Notes: a model not told the origin generated them from the letters alone. Shown: positions 42,969 through 52,230, counted from the first letter of the stretch. The stretch: DNA of 64,000 bases from CBDFHV01 sp965247705 (GCA_965247705.1 CBDFHV010000015.1:31598-95597); one strand, 5' to 3'. Program-made: numbers and translations.

Positions 42969-44648
42969 TCACCGGGTCAGCGGCTTGTACTTGATGCGGT
43001 GGGGCTGGTCGGCTTCGGCGCCGAGGCGGCGGTGGCGGTCGGCCTCATAGTCCTCGTAGTTGCCCTCGAACCAGGTGGCCTGGCTGTCGCCCTCGAAGGC
43101 GATGATGTGGGTCGCCAGGCGATCCAGGAACCAGCGGTCGTGGCTGATCACCACGGCGCAGCCGGCGAATTCGACCAGGGCGTCCTCGAGGGCGCGCAGG
43201 GTCTCCACGTCCAGGTCGTTGGTGGGCTCGTCCAGCAGGATGACGTTGGCGCCGGATTTGAGGATCTTGGCCAGGTGCACCCGATTGCGCTCGCCGCCGG
43301 AAAGCTGGCCCACGCGGGCCTGCTGGTCGGCGCCACGGAAGTTGAACTGGGCCACATAGGCCCGGCTTTGCATGCGCCGCTTGCCGAGCTCGATCTCGTC
43401 GAGGCCGCCGGAGATCTCCTGCCACACGGTTTTGCCGGCATCCAGGGTATCGCGGGACTGGTCCACGTAGCCCAGCACCACCGTCTCGCCGAGGCGAATC
43501 GCGCCGCCGTCGGGCTGTTCCTGTTCGGTGATCATGCGAAAAAGGGTCGTCTTGCCGGCGCCGTTGGGGCCGATGACGCCGACGATGCCGCCCGGCGGCA
43601 GGCGGAAGCTCAGGTCCTCGATCAGCAGGTGGTTGCCGTAGCCCTTGCGCAGGTTTTCGGCCTCGATCACCAGGTTGCCCAGGCGGGGGCCGGCGGGGAT
43701 GACGATCTGGGCGGTGCCGGGGGCGCGGTCCTGGGATTGGGCGAGCAGGGTGTCGTAGGCGGTGATGCGGGCCTTGCTCTTGGCCTGGCGGGCGCGGGGC
43801 GAGGCGCGAATCCATTCCAGTTCCTGGGCCAGGGCCCGCTGGCGGGCCGATTCCTGGCGGTCCTCGTGTTCCAGGCGTTTGGCCTTTTGCTCCAGCCAGG
43901 CCGAATAGTTGCCCTCGTAGGGGATGCCCCGGCCGCGGTCGATCTCCAGGATCCAGCCGGTGACGTTGTCGAGGAAATAGCGGTCGTGGGTGACGATCAT
44001 GACGGTGCCCGCGTAGTCCTGCAGGTAGCGCTCCAGCCAGGCCACGGATTCGGCGTCCAGATGATTGGTAGGCTCGTCGAGCATCAACAGGTCCGGCTTC
44101 TGCAACAGCAGCCGGCACAGCGCCACCCGGCGCCGTTCGCCGCCGGAAATGGAGCTGACGTCGGCATCCCCCGGCGGGCAGCGGAGCGCGTCCATGGCGA
44201 TCTCGGCGGTACGCTCCAGGTCCCAGCCATCGATGGCGTCGATGCGCTCCTGAAGCTCCCCCTGCTCGGCCAGGAGCGTGTTCATTTCGTCGTCGTCCAT
44301 GGGCTCAGCGAAACGACCACTGACTTCGTTGAACCGGTCGAGCAAGTCCTTGGCTTCCCCCAGGCCCTCGAGCACGTTCTCTTCGACAGTCTTGGCCGGA
44401 TCCAGTTCGGGCTCCTGGGGCAAGTAACCGACCAGCGCCCCCTGGGCCGCCCACGCCTCGCCGCCATAGTCCTCGTCGAGGCCGGCCATGATCCTAAGCA
44501 GCGTCGACTTACCGGCCCCGTTGACCCCCAGCACCCCGATCTTGGCCCCCGGCAGGAAGCTGAGCGATACCCCCTTCAGGATCTCGCGGCCCCCCGGAAA
44601 CACCTTGGTCAGGCCCTTCATCACGTAGACGTATTGGTAGCTGGCCAT
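42969..44648 (-). CDS. ettA: Energy-dependent translational throttle protein, ABC-F ATPase
   Basis: 559 residues from ATG 44648 (MASYQYVYVMKGLTKVFPGG, the EttA N-terminus). There are two ABC domains: first Walker A GVNGAGKST and signature SSISGGERRRVALCRLL; second Walker A GPNGAGKTT and signature QLSGGERNRVHLAKIL. Walker B motifs are LLMLDEPTNHLD and VILLDEPTNDLD. The linker between the domains contains the P-site tRNA-interacting arm (ARQRALAQELEWIRASPRARQAKSKARI). EttA binds the ribosomal E site and gates entry into elongation according to the ADP/ATP ratio. Confidence 0.97.
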   Translation of the reverse strand: MASYQYVYVMKGLTKVFPGGREILKGVSLSFLPGAKIGVLGVNGAGKSTLLRIMAGLDEDYGGEAWAAQGALVGYLPQEPELDPAKTVEENVLEGLGEAKDLLDRFNEVSGRFAEPMDDDEMNTLLAEQGELQERIDAIDGWDLERTAEIAMDALRCPPGDADVSSISGGERRRVALCRLLLQKPDLLMLDEPTNHLDAESVAWLERYLQDYAGTVMIVTHDRYFLDNVTGWILEIDRGRGIPYEGNYSAWLEQKAKRLEHEDRQESARQRALAQELEWIRASPRARQAKSKARITAYDTLLAQSQDRAPGTAQIVIPAGPRLGNLVIEAENLRKGYGNHLLIEDLSFRLPPGGIVGVIGPNGAGKTTLFRMITEQEQPDGGAIRLGETVVLGYVDQSRDTLDAGKTVWQEISGGLDEIELGKRRMQSRAYVAQFNFRGADQQARVGQLSGGERNRVHLAKILKSGANVILLDEPTNDLDVETLRALEDALVEFAGCAVVISHDRWFLDRLATHIIAFEGDSQATWFEGNYEDYEADRHRRLGAEADQPHRIKYKPLTR

Positions 44649-44767
44649 GGGGTTCCTCAAGTGGCAGCGCGGCGGGGGGTTGGAACGTGGCCCTGTTTAG
44701 CGCAAGGGCCCGCGGGCAGACAACGCGAGTGCGTTCGGTTCCCGCAATGCCGCGGGTCGGTGGCGGG

Positions 44768-45397
44768 CTACGGCTTCGGCTTCGGCACCGCCTGCAGCTT
44801 CACCTCCTTGGCCTTGGAGAAGTCGGCGGGGGCGATGAAGCCCTTCTTGTCGTGCTCGACGCGGATGCCGAGGGACTTGTAGCACTCCCACACGTATTCG
44901 GAGCAGATGTACTCCCGGTCCCGCTTCAGGGCCTTCTTGTCGGCGGCCGAGAACGGCAGGAATCCGGCGACGATGCGGGCGGCGATCTTGGCGATTTCGT
45001 CCTTGTCGTAGGGGTAGCCGAACAGGTTGACGGCGAACTGGCCGAACTTGCGCAGCTTGGCCTGGGTGGCCTTGGCCTCGAAGTCGTCATGCCGCGCGAT
45101 CACGAAACCGCCGGGATAGGGATTGTCCTCGCTGTCATAGTCGGTCAGGTACTTGCTCAAGGGTACGGTGCGAACGCCCAGGGGCTCGACGCTCTCCAGG
45201 ACCATGACCCGGTCGATGGCGTCGAGGCGCATCACGAAGCCCACATGGCTCCAGGCGCTGCTCGTCCCCGCCTGAATCATGCGCGAGAATATGCCCGAGC
45301 CAGAACAGAGCAGCAGGTCGCCGGAGGCAATCCGGGACCGGAATTGTGCGTAGTCGACCGCGGGCGCAGTGGGGAATTTCTTTATGGAGATGGTCAT
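44768..45397 (-). CDS. YiiX/YebB-like NlpC/P60 (permuted papain-like) cysteine hydrolase
   Basis: 209 residues. FRSRIASGDLLLCSGSGIFSRMIQ and the catalytic His region SSAWSHVGFVMRL come first, and the catalytic Cys region DREYICSEYVWECY comes later. This circularly permuted order is characteristic of the YaeF/YiiX family. Members are amidases, hydrolases or acyltransferases acting on lipids or cell-wall peptides. No signal peptide is seen. It stands alone between ettA and the interrupted pirin gene. Confidence 0.82.
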   Translation of the reverse strand: MTISIKKFPTAPAVDYAQFRSRIASGDLLLCSGSGIFSRMIQAGTSSAWSHVGFVMRLDAIDRVMVLESVEPLGVRTVPLSKYLTDYDSEDNPYPGGFVIARHDDFEAKATQAKLRKFGQFAVNLFGYPYDKDEIAKIAARIVAGFLPFSAADKKALKRDREYICSEYVWECYKSLGIRVEHDKKGFIAPADFSKAKEVKLQAVPKPKP

Positions 45398-45592
45398 GGG
45401 TGCGTCCTCTTTTTGTCGGTGATTGAATGCCTTGCGGGTTGTTCACCCCGCGTGGTGCTACCGAGTGTCGGTATCCTACCCCAAATCTCCCGTCATCTCG
45501 GCGGGGCCGGCGACGATGGACGTTTTGCGATTGAGCGCATGAGCGCCCATATGAGGCGACAGAAAGTACGACATTGTACGGGGAGCAGGCCC

Positions 45593-45989
45593 ATGACCGC
45601 GACGACCGACAATGCCATCCATCCAGGCGAGGCCCGTCGGGTCACCGGGGTCACCCGGGGCATGCCCGCCTCGGACGGCGCCGGGGTGCGGCTGACCCGC
45701 ATAATCGGGGCGCCGGGGCTGGAGATGCTGGACCCGTTCCTGCTGCTGGACTGCTTCGAATCCGACGACCCGGACGACTATGTGGCCGGCTTCCCCGACC
45801 ATCCCCACCGGGGCTTCGAGACCGTCACCTACCTGCTGGCCGGGCGCATGCGCCACCGTGACAGCGCCGGCAACGAGGGCGTCATCGAGCCCGGCGGCAT
45901 CCAGTGGATGACCGCCGGACGCGGCATCGTCCATTCGGAAATGCCGGAGCAGGAAAATGGCCTGCTCAAGGGCTTCCAGCTCTGGGTAA
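45593..45989 (+). pseudogene. Pirin family protein, 5' part, interrupted by IS1595
   Basis: From ATG 45593 the N-terminal cupin of pirin is intact: VRLTRIIGAPGLEMLDPFLLLDCFESD, DHPHRGFETVTYLLAGRMRHRDSAG (metal-binding His residues), GIQWMTAGRGIVHSEMP. It breaks within the QLWVNLP motif, where the IS begins at 45990. Joining 45989 to 47075, with one copy of the 8-bp repeat CTGGGTAA removed, restores the motif in frame. In the present state translation runs into the IS and stops at once. Confidence 0.93.
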
Positions 45990-47066
45990 CGTCCCTATCC
46001 GGTTAAAGCAGGTAGCGCACCCTGCGGTTGAAGACTGTCGACCAGCTCCTTGTAGGTGATGGTGGGTTGGTCCATGGCGCGGCGGAGGACGAAGTCGGCC
46101 AGATCGGTGATGCGTGTGCGGCGGTTGAAGCGGTAGCTCCATTCCCGGGCATAGCGCGGCAGGTGCTTGGCGCCGACACCGCGATAGGTGCCGTTGAGCC
46201 AGGTCTTCACGTTGGAAAACAGGACATGGACGACCGGCATCAAGCGCTCGGCATTCTTGCCTTCGCCTTGCACGACGGGGTGGTGGCGATAGGTGTCGCG
46301 GAGTCCGGCGTACCCCTTGAAGGCGTCGCTGGCGAGGCGGCTTCCGGGCCTGACCGAGGCGCGCACGAAGCCGCCCAGCTCGCGGGCGGTGGCCGCCGGG
46401 AGGATGGCGAGCCGCGCCCGGCCGGCGATGAAGCCGCTTCCCTTGATGCCCTTGCCCGGCCCGACCGGCCGCTTCTCGACGGCCATCACCAACAGGCTCT
46501 TGTTCGGGTTGGAAAGGCCCCGGCCCCGGCTCTCCGGCTTGCCGCGCCCGCCATAATAACTCTCGTCGACCTCGACCAAGCCCTCGAGCGGAAATTCCGA
46601 GCGCTCCGTCAGGGCATGACGCAGCTTATGAGCCATCAGCCACGCTGTCTCGTAGCGCAGATCCAACTCGCGGGACAGCAAAAGGGCCGAGACCCCACGC
46701 TTGTCGCGCGCCATCCACCACGCCGCCAGGAACCATTTGCGGAGCGGCGTGCGGGTGCGGTGGAAGATCGTCCCCGCCGTCACCGATTCCTGATGACCGC
46801 AACGGGCGCATTCGAAGATCCTGGGCCGCGCCGTCATTCGGTAGCTCCGCCGTTCGCCGCAGCGGGCACAGACATAGCCCTGCGGCCAGCGCAGCCGGGC
46901 CAGCGCCTCGATGCAGGCCGCTTCCGATCCGTGCCGTTCTTGAAACGCCAACATCCTGCCCATCGCACCGCCCTCCAAAAGCCCGAGACAATGCGATCAG
47001 CCTACATCCTCTACGTGAACATAACAAGAACATTTAGGCCGATCCTGTTTTAACCGGATAGGGACG
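45990..47066 (-). mobile_element. IS1595-family insertion sequence inside a pirin gene
   Basis: Inverted repeats of 18 bp begin CGTCCCTATCCGGTTAAA at both ends. They are flanked by an exact 8-bp direct duplication CTGGGTAA (45982-45989 and 47067-47074), the size known for IS1595. The identical duplication and intact ends point to a recent insertion. The element holds one transposase gene antiparallel to the pirin gene. Confidence 0.95.
45995..46978 (-). CDS. IS1595-family (ISXO2-like) transposase
   Basis: 327 residues. The N-terminal zinc ribbon has CARCGERRSYRMTARPRIFECARCGHQESVTAGTIFH. The catalytic core contains VDESYYGGRGKPESRGRG (first Asp-Glu of the DDE/N site), and the later SDAFKGYAGL and H-rich segment. 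KTWLNGTYRGVGAKHLPRYAREWSYRFNRR is a strong ISXO2-like signature. It appears complete. A second in-frame Met at residue 6 (46963) is the more likely start. Confidence 0.95.
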   Translation of the reverse strand: MEGGAMGRMLAFQERHGSEAACIEALARLRWPQGYVCARCGERRSYRMTARPRIFECARCGHQESVTAGTIFHRTRTPLRKWFLAAWWMARDKRGVSALLLSRELDLRYETAWLMAHKLRHALTERSEFPLEGLVEVDESYYGGRGKPESRGRGLSNPNKSLLVMAVEKRPVGPGKGIKGSGFIAGRARLAILPAATARELGGFVRASVRPGSRLASDAFKGYAGLRDTYRHHPVVQGEGKNAERLMPVVHVLFSNVKTWLNGTYRGVGAKHLPRYAREWSYRFNRRTRITDLADFVLRRAMDQPTITYKELVDSLQPQGALPALTG

Positions 47067-47550
47067 CTGGGTAAACCTGCCGGCGCGGCTGAAGATGACC
47101 GAGCCCGGCTACCAGGAACTGCCGCCGGACCAGGTGCCGGTGGCGCCTTTCGGGCAAGGCAGCACGGTCCGCGTGATCGCCGGCACCACCGGGGCGGGCA
47201 TCGGCGGCGCCGTCACCGGCATCCCCACCGAACCCCTCTACCTGGACGTCACCCTGAAGGCCGGCGATGCCTTCGCCCAACCGGTGCCGGCGGGCCACAA
47301 CGCCGCCCTCTACGTGGTTGAAGGCCGCGTTCGGGTGGGCGACGGGCCCGAGCCGATCCCCGACCACACCCTGGCCGTCCTCGGCCCCGGCGACCACCTG
47401 AACGCGGTGGCGGACGGCGGCGACGCCCGCTTCCTGCTCATCGCCGGCAAGCCCCTGGGCGAGCCCATCGCCCGCCACGGCCCCTTCGTCATGAACACCC
47501 GCGAGGAGATCCAGCAGGCCTTCGCCGATTTTCAGGCCGGGCGGTTTTGA
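47067..47550 (+). pseudogene. Pirin family protein, 3' part
   Basis: The downstream remainder of the pirin gene starts within the duplicated CTGGGTAA and continues NLPARLKMTEPGYQELPPDQVPV, then the C-terminal cupin (GGAVTGIPTEPLYLDVTLKAGDAFAQPVPAGHNAALYVVEG), and ends FADFQAGRF before TGA. An internal ATG at 47094 could start a C-terminal fragment, but it would lack the metal site. The original protein would have had about 290 residues. Confidence 0.92.
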
Positions 47551-47595
47551 CGAAAGGGCGCGCCGTCGTCGGCGTTTGCCGCCTTGGCGTCGGGC

Positions 47596-48573
47596 CTAGT
47601 CGTCGTCGCTACCCGGGGACATCCCCTTCAGGAACTTGAACAGGTCGCTGTCCGTGGAAAGGACAAGGGTGGTGTTTTCGGCGATCAGGGACTTGAAGGC
47701 CTGCATGGTCCGGGTGAATTCGTAGAATTCCACCGCTTCGGGTGTCTGGTTGTAGGCCCGGGCGTAAATCTCGGTGGCCTTGGCGTCCGCGACGCCGCGG
47801 ATTTCCTCGACCTGGCGGTAGGCTTCGGACTGGATCTTGTTCAGGTCGCGCACCCGATTGCCGCGGATTCTGGCGGCTTCGCCATTGCCTTCCGACAGAA
47901 AGCGTTCGGCGATCTGGCGCCGTTCGCTGATCATTCGATCGTAGATCTTCGGGCGCACGCTCTCATTGTAGTTGATCCGCTTGAACCGGATATCGAGCAG
48001 TTCGATACCGAACACCTGTACCTTCTCGGCCGCCGCGGCGAAGATCTCCTGTTCGACCAGTTGGCGTCCCTTCTGGATCGGCACCAGCGCCCCCATGTCC
48101 AGTTCCTTTTCGGCGTCGGTCAAGAGGGTGTCGCGCAACGGCACCCGATCCTTTGTGGTGCGGATGATCTCGATCAGCTCGTGCTTGGCGACGGCGTTGC
48201 GGGTTTCGCTGCCCAGGATATCGTCGAGGCGGGACTGGGCGCTGCGTTCGTCGCGCAACCGCAGGAAGTACTGGAGGGCATCGGTGATCCGCCAGCGGGC
48301 GAAGAGATCGACCGAGATGTAAAGTTTGTCCTTGGTCGGCATGTCCGATGGACTGCCATCCCATTCGAGAATCCGTTTGTCGATCGGATTGACGTCCTGG
48401 ACAAAGGGCACCTTGAACTGCAGGCCGGCGGTCGTCACGGGATCGCCGATAGGCTTGCCGAACTGGGTGATAATCACCTGCTCGACCTCGCTCACCGTAT
48501 AGAGCGAATTCAGCGAGACGAAGGCCCCGACACCTAGAACCACCAGTATGACCAGTCGCAATATTCCCGTCAT
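47596..48573 (-). CDS. hflC: HflC membrane protease modulator
   Basis: 325 residues. One N-terminal membrane helix (LRLVILVVLGVGAFVSLNSLYTV) is followed by the SPFH/band-7 domain (VIITQFGKPIGDPVTTAGLQFKVPFVQDVNPID) and a long coiled-coil (RQIAERFLSEGNGEAARIRGNRVRDLNKIQ). With HflK it forms a large periplasmic cage around FtsH and limits its access to membrane substrates. The ATG overlaps the hflK stop by 4 bp. Confidence 0.96.
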   Translation of the reverse strand: MTGILRLVILVVLGVGAFVSLNSLYTVSEVEQVIITQFGKPIGDPVTTAGLQFKVPFVQDVNPIDKRILEWDGSPSDMPTKDKLYISVDLFARWRITDALQYFLRLRDERSAQSRLDDILGSETRNAVAKHELIEIIRTTKDRVPLRDTLLTDAEKELDMGALVPIQKGRQLVEQEIFAAAAEKVQVFGIELLDIRFKRINYNESVRPKIYDRMISERRQIAERFLSEGNGEAARIRGNRVRDLNKIQSEAYRQVEEIRGVADAKATEIYARAYNQTPEAVEFYEFTRTMQAFKSLIAENTTLVLSTDSDLFKFLKGMSPGSDDD

Positions 48574-49634
48574 GGCTTGTCTCCCGGCGGAGTGTCGAGG
48601 TTGAGCAACGGCAGGATGCCGCGCGCCTGATCATCGACAACGATCTTGGAGCGAATGTTCGGCATGACGTCCTGCATGGTCTCGATATAGATGCGCCGGC
48701 GGGTGACCTCGGGGGCCTTGCTGTATTCCGCCAACAGGGCGGTGAAGCGAGCCACATCGCCCTCCGCTTCATTGACCCGCTTGAGCCGGTAGCCATCGGC
48801 CTCGCGGATCCGCTGATCCTTCTCGCCTTCGGCCAGGGGGATCACCTTGTTGTAATCGCGCCGGGCTTCGTTGATCAACTTCTCCTTTTCCTGCTGGGCC
48901 TGGTTGACCTCGTTGAACGATTCCTGCACCGGCTCGGGCGGATTGATGTTCTTCAATTGCACCTGGTCGATGCTGAGCCCCATGGCGTACTTGGTCGACA
49001 GCGCCTGCATCTTGGTCAGCGCTTCGATTTCGATTTCCTGTCGGCCGATGGTGATCACTTCGTCCACGGTCCGATCGCCGACAACTTCGCGCATGACGGA
49101 TTCGGAAACGTAGCGCAGGGTTTCGCTCGGTTCCCGAACCTCGAACAGGAATTTGGCCGGATCCGAGATGCGGTACTGCACGACCCATTCCACCAGGGCG
49201 GCGTTCAGGTCGCCCGTCACCATCTGGGTTTCCTGCATTTGTTCGCGCGGGCGAGGGTTCTGGAATCGATCGCCGGCGCCCGGGGTGGTGAAGCCGAATT
49301 CCTGTTTCAACTGCCGTTTGACGGGAACGATGGTCGCCGCGTCGATGCCCAGGGGCAGCTTGAAATGCAGGCCCGGCGGAACCTCCTTGATGTATTTGCC
49401 AAACCGTTGAACCACGGCGACGGAGTCGCTGGGTACGGTGTAATAGGCTGTGTATGCGCCCAAAGCGACCAGGCCGAGGATGACAAGGATGATGGCCCCG
49501 CTCGGGCCACCGCCCGGCAAGATCTGTTTGATCTGACCCTGCACCTGGCGGATCAGCGCCTCGATATCGGAAACGGGTGGGGCCCCGCTAGCCGATGGGC
49601 CGCCGCGGCCGCCTGTACCGTTCTCTGATGCCAT
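48570..49634 (-). CDS. hflK: HflK membrane protease modulator
   Basis: 354 residues. A glycine-rich cytoplasmic N-terminus with VSDIEALIRQVQGQIKQILPGGG precedes a membrane helix (GAIILVILGLVALGAYTAYYTV). The band-7 domain (VAVVQRFGKYIKEVPPGLHFKLPLGID) and helical region follow, with KMQALSTKYAMGLSIDQVQLKNINPPEPVQ typical of HflK. It partners with HflC, encoded directly downstream with a 4-bp overlap. Confidence 0.96.
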   Translation of the reverse strand: MASENGTGGRGGPSASGAPPVSDIEALIRQVQGQIKQILPGGGPSGAIILVILGLVALGAYTAYYTVPSDSVAVVQRFGKYIKEVPPGLHFKLPLGIDAATIVPVKRQLKQEFGFTTPGAGDRFQNPRPREQMQETQMVTGDLNAALVEWVVQYRISDPAKFLFEVREPSETLRYVSESVMREVVGDRTVDEVITIGRQEIEIEALTKMQALSTKYAMGLSIDQVQLKNINPPEPVQESFNEVNQAQQEKEKLINEARRDYNKVIPLAEGEKDQRIREADGYRLKRVNEAEGDVARFTALLAEYSKAPEVTRRRIYIETMQDVMPNIRSKIVVDDQARGILPLLNLDTPPGDKP

Positions 49635-49999
49635 TGGAATGCTTTCCTCTCTTGTGCGCGGTTGAGGTCACGATTGGCGATCTTGCGTAATGATGACGGG
49701 GCAATGACTCGGCGCCGACGGGACCAAAAATTTCGACCCAATCACTTGGTGGCGCCGCGTGGCAGCGAATTACAGCAGTGGTGTACCGCACTTGTTGACC
49801 CCAGGGAACCCGTCAAGGCAAAGAGTCACTTGAAGGTGACGGTCTTGTGGCCCGCGTATCGACGTCGGAAGCCCCCCGGTTGGAAGCCTCACCGACCAAA
49901 GGGTGGTGATGGAACAACTGGAATTACCGGCGAGGCGGGAACTCGGACATGGCCAATGCTTGGCGGGTGTGCTTTAGTTCCTGCGTAAGGAGCGAGCTC
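49635..49999. other. Gap between hflK and the caspase-like gene, no gene seen
   Basis: 365 bp between divergent genes. Short frames exist but none looks like a protein. It presumably holds the two divergent promoters. A purine-rich AAGGAGCGAG before 50000 is the ribosome site of the downstream gene. Confidence 0.5.
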
Positions 50000-51481
50000 A
50001 TGCGCACATGCCGACAGTGGAGCATCGTCGTCCTTGGACTGGCCCTTGCGGGCTGCGTGTCCGACAAGGCCTACAATACGGCGATCGGGGACGTGGACGC
50101 CCGATGGGGGCAGATCAACGCCCGCTTCGTGGACGAAGCCGGCCGCCGCGTCGTCGCGGCGAGCCGCCGGCAGGCCTTTCTGGCTGCCCAGCGGACGGTC
50201 CAACGGCTGGGCATGGTTATCGAAGACCAGAACTACGACTCCGGGTTTCTGCTCGTCTCCTCTCCCGCGCCCACGCCCCTGACCGGCGCCGAGTGGGAAA
50301 GGGTCCGCAAGGCCGATACGCCGGAACTGCGCGCCATCATCGCCAAAACAGTGGGCCCGGCCAGCTGGTTCGTCACCCTGGACCCGACGGCCAAAGACGT
50401 GCTTGCCAACGTGCTGGTCACCGACACCCGCAAGGGCGTCGAGGTATCCCTCGGCATTCGGCTTCGCGACAGGAAGGTGGTGACGGGCCGCATCCGCCGC
50501 ACCCAGGCGCCGCCGACCGCGGTCCGCATCGGCTTCGGCAAGTTCTGGTCGACGTTCGAGAAAGAGCTTCGAATCGTCGTCGCCGAATCGCCGGCACGAA
50601 CCGCGGGGCTCGATGGGGCGCCGGCGGGGACGAGAGCGGGCGAGACGCCGACGGCCCGGGGAGCTTCGGCCACCCGGCCCGACGCGATCACCGTCATCAT
50701 CGGTAACAAGGCGTATGGGTCGGGCGTGCCCCACGTCGATTACGCCCATAATGACGCCGAGGCCATGAAACGGTTTCTGGTCCAAGTCCAGGGGTTTCGC
50801 GAAGGCAACATCATCGATCTGCGCGACGCCACCCAGGCTGACATGACGGCGGCGTTCGGCAATGAAAGAACCCACCAGGGCAAGCTGTGGCGCTGGGTGC
50901 GTCCCGGGGAATCGGACGTGGTGGTCTACTATTCGGGTCACGGCGTAACCGGGTTGAAGGATGGGCTCGGCTATCTGCTGCCCGTCAACGCCGCACCCGA
51001 CGCGCCCGAAATCAACGGCTACCCGATCAATCTGCTGTACGGGAACCTCGCTCGGCTGAAGGTGCGCTCGCTGACGGTGTTCCTCGATGCGTGTTTTTCG
51101 GGCGAAACCCCGCGCGGCATGTTGATCCGTTCCGCCTCGGGCATCGGTGTCGCGCCGAGATTTCCCGGCAACGGGACGATCTCGGTCATCACGGCGGCCC
51201 AGGGGAACCAGGTCGCGAGCTGGGACGAGGAAGCCCGCCAAGGCCTGTTCACCCGCTATCTCCTCGAAGCAATGCGCGGCGCGGCGGACAGCCAGCGATA
51301 CGGCAATGGGGACGGCGACATCATCATGGGCGAGGTCAAGGACTATCTCGACCGGGAGATGACCTACGCGGCGCGACGCCGCTACGGCCGAGAGCAGACG
51401 GCGTCCATTCAGGGCGACCCGAGCAAGGTCCTGGTGTCCGCATCCAACATTGCCCCCCGGCCACGGGCGGATATCCGCTAG
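50000..51481 (+). CDS. Caspase family (peptidase C14-like) lipoprotein
   Basis: 493 residues from ATG 50000. The signal MRTCRQWSIVVLGLALAGC predicts a lipoprotein with Cys at 19. Residues ~30-230 form an uncharacterised N-domain. The caspase p20 domain follows: ITVIIGNKAYGSGVPHVDYAHNDAEAMKRFLV, catalytic His314 in VVYYSGHGV and Cys365 in VFLDACFSG. The C-terminal part has ISVITAAQGNQVASWDEEARQGLFTRYLLEAM, usual in bacterial metacaspase-like proteins. It should cleave after specific residues in envelope partners; the substrate is unknown. It is the second caspase-clan lipoprotein in the window, after the CHAT protein. Confidence 0.9.
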   Translation: MRTCRQWSIVVLGLALAGCVSDKAYNTAIGDVDARWGQINARFVDEAGRRVVAASRRQAFLAAQRTVQRLGMVIEDQNYDSGFLLVSSPAPTPLTGAEWERVRKADTPELRAIIAKTVGPASWFVTLDPTAKDVLANVLVTDTRKGVEVSLGIRLRDRKVVTGRIRRTQAPPTAVRIGFGKFWSTFEKELRIVVAESPARTAGLDGAPAGTRAGETPTARGASATRPDAITVIIGNKAYGSGVPHVDYAHNDAEAMKRFLVQVQGFREGNIIDLRDATQADMTAAFGNERTHQGKLWRWVRPGESDVVVYYSGHGVTGLKDGLGYLLPVNAAPDAPEINGYPINLLYGNLARLKVRSLTVFLDACFSGETPRGMLIRSASGIGVAPRFPGNGTISVITAAQGNQVASWDEEARQGLFTRYLLEAMRGAADSQRYGNGDGDIIMGEVKDYLDREMTYAARRRYGREQTASIQGDPSKVLVSASNIAPRPRADIR

Positions 51482-51554
51482 ATTTCGACCCGGCGCGAAG
51501 CTGCCCCCGCTTCAGATGGCCGTCTTGCACGCCAACAAGCGAGGAGATTCCCCC

Positions 51555-51950
51555 ATGGCAAAAGAAATTATTCACGTCCCCGGCATCTCGGAGACTCTCG
51601 CCAAGGTGAAGGCGCCGTTGTCGCCGGCGGTGAAGGCGAACGGGTTCGTGTTCGTTTCCGGTATGCCGCCCCTGGACCCGGACACCGGCGAGATGATGCG
51701 GGGCGACATCGCCACCCAGACCCGCTGGTCCCTGGAGGCCATGAAACGGATCCTGGAGACCGCGGGGAGCTCCCTTGACCGTGTGGTCAAGGTGGTCGTC
51801 TATATCGCCAACGCCGCCTACTTCCCGACGGTGAACCAGGTTTATGCCGAGTACTTCCCCACCGACCCGCCGGCGCGGACCTTCGTTACCGTCGGCTCGT
51901 GGCCGATGGAATTCGATATCGAGATCGAGTGCGTGGCGCTCGCCGATTGA
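51555..51950 (+). CDS. RidA family enamine/imine deaminase-like protein
   Basis: 131 residues from ATG 51555, preceded by GCGAGGAG. The RidA fold is clear: LSPAVKANGFVFVSGMPPLDPDTGEM, IATQTRWSLEAMKRILETAGSSLDRVVKVVVYI, YFPTDPPARTFVTVGSWPMEFDIEIECVAL. The usual catalytic arginine lies in PPARTFV. Family members hydrolyse reactive enamines or imines such as 2-aminoacrylate. It follows the caspase-like gene by 73 bp. Confidence 0.92.
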   Translation: MAKEIIHVPGISETLAKVKAPLSPAVKANGFVFVSGMPPLDPDTGEMMRGDIATQTRWSLEAMKRILETAGSSLDRVVKVVVYIANAAYFPTVNQVYAEYFPTDPPARTFVTVGSWPMEFDIEIECVALAD

Positions 51951-51982
51951 CGGCCGTCACCAGATCCTCGGGCCTGAAGGTG

Positions 51983-52114
51983 AACCACAGAGAGCACAGA
52001 GAACACAGAGATGGACACAGAGGAGAAGAGATCGCGCTTCGCGCGAAACCAAGTCTTATTTTTTCTATCAGTCCTTCTCTGTGAATCCTCGGTGTTCTCT
52101 GTGTTCTCTGTGGT
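51983..52114. repeat. Dispersed inverted-repeat element, copy 2
   Basis: The left arm starts AACCACAGAGAGCACAGAG, the right arm ends GTGTTCTCTGTGGT, and the centre has CGCGCTTCGCGCG. It has the same architecture and the same core as the copy at 16734-16863, but the arms use 9-bp rather than 8-bp spacing. It directly follows the RidA gene. Confidence 0.88.
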
Positions 52115-52139
52115 GAGTTTCAAATTGGTTGCATCGCTG

Positions 52140-52154
52140 CCCCCCCCCCCCCCC
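52140..52154. repeat. Homopolymer of 15 C
   Basis: A second run of 15 C, the same length as the one at 10430-10444, lies between the inverted-repeat element and a terminator. Its length should be treated as uncertain. Confidence 0.9.
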
Positions 52155-52203
52155 AGAGATGACCGGGGACAATCCTTGGTCCCCAAGAGATGCCTTGATT
52201 CAC

Positions 52204-52230
52204 AAAAAAAGAGGCCGCGATGGCGGCCTC
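52204..52230 (-). terminator. Intrinsic terminator reading on the minus strand
   Basis: GAGGCCGC, loop CATC-type, GCGGCCTC, followed on the minus strand by seven T (52210-52204). A gene must lie upstream on the minus strand. The only candidate close by is the small membrane ORF ending at 52344, which supports that ORF being transcribed. Confidence 0.8.

Noticed and set aside
49889..51241. Long minus-strand frame opposite the caspase-like gene
   Set aside because: It is antisense to a gene with intact catalytic motifs and a lipoprotein signal.
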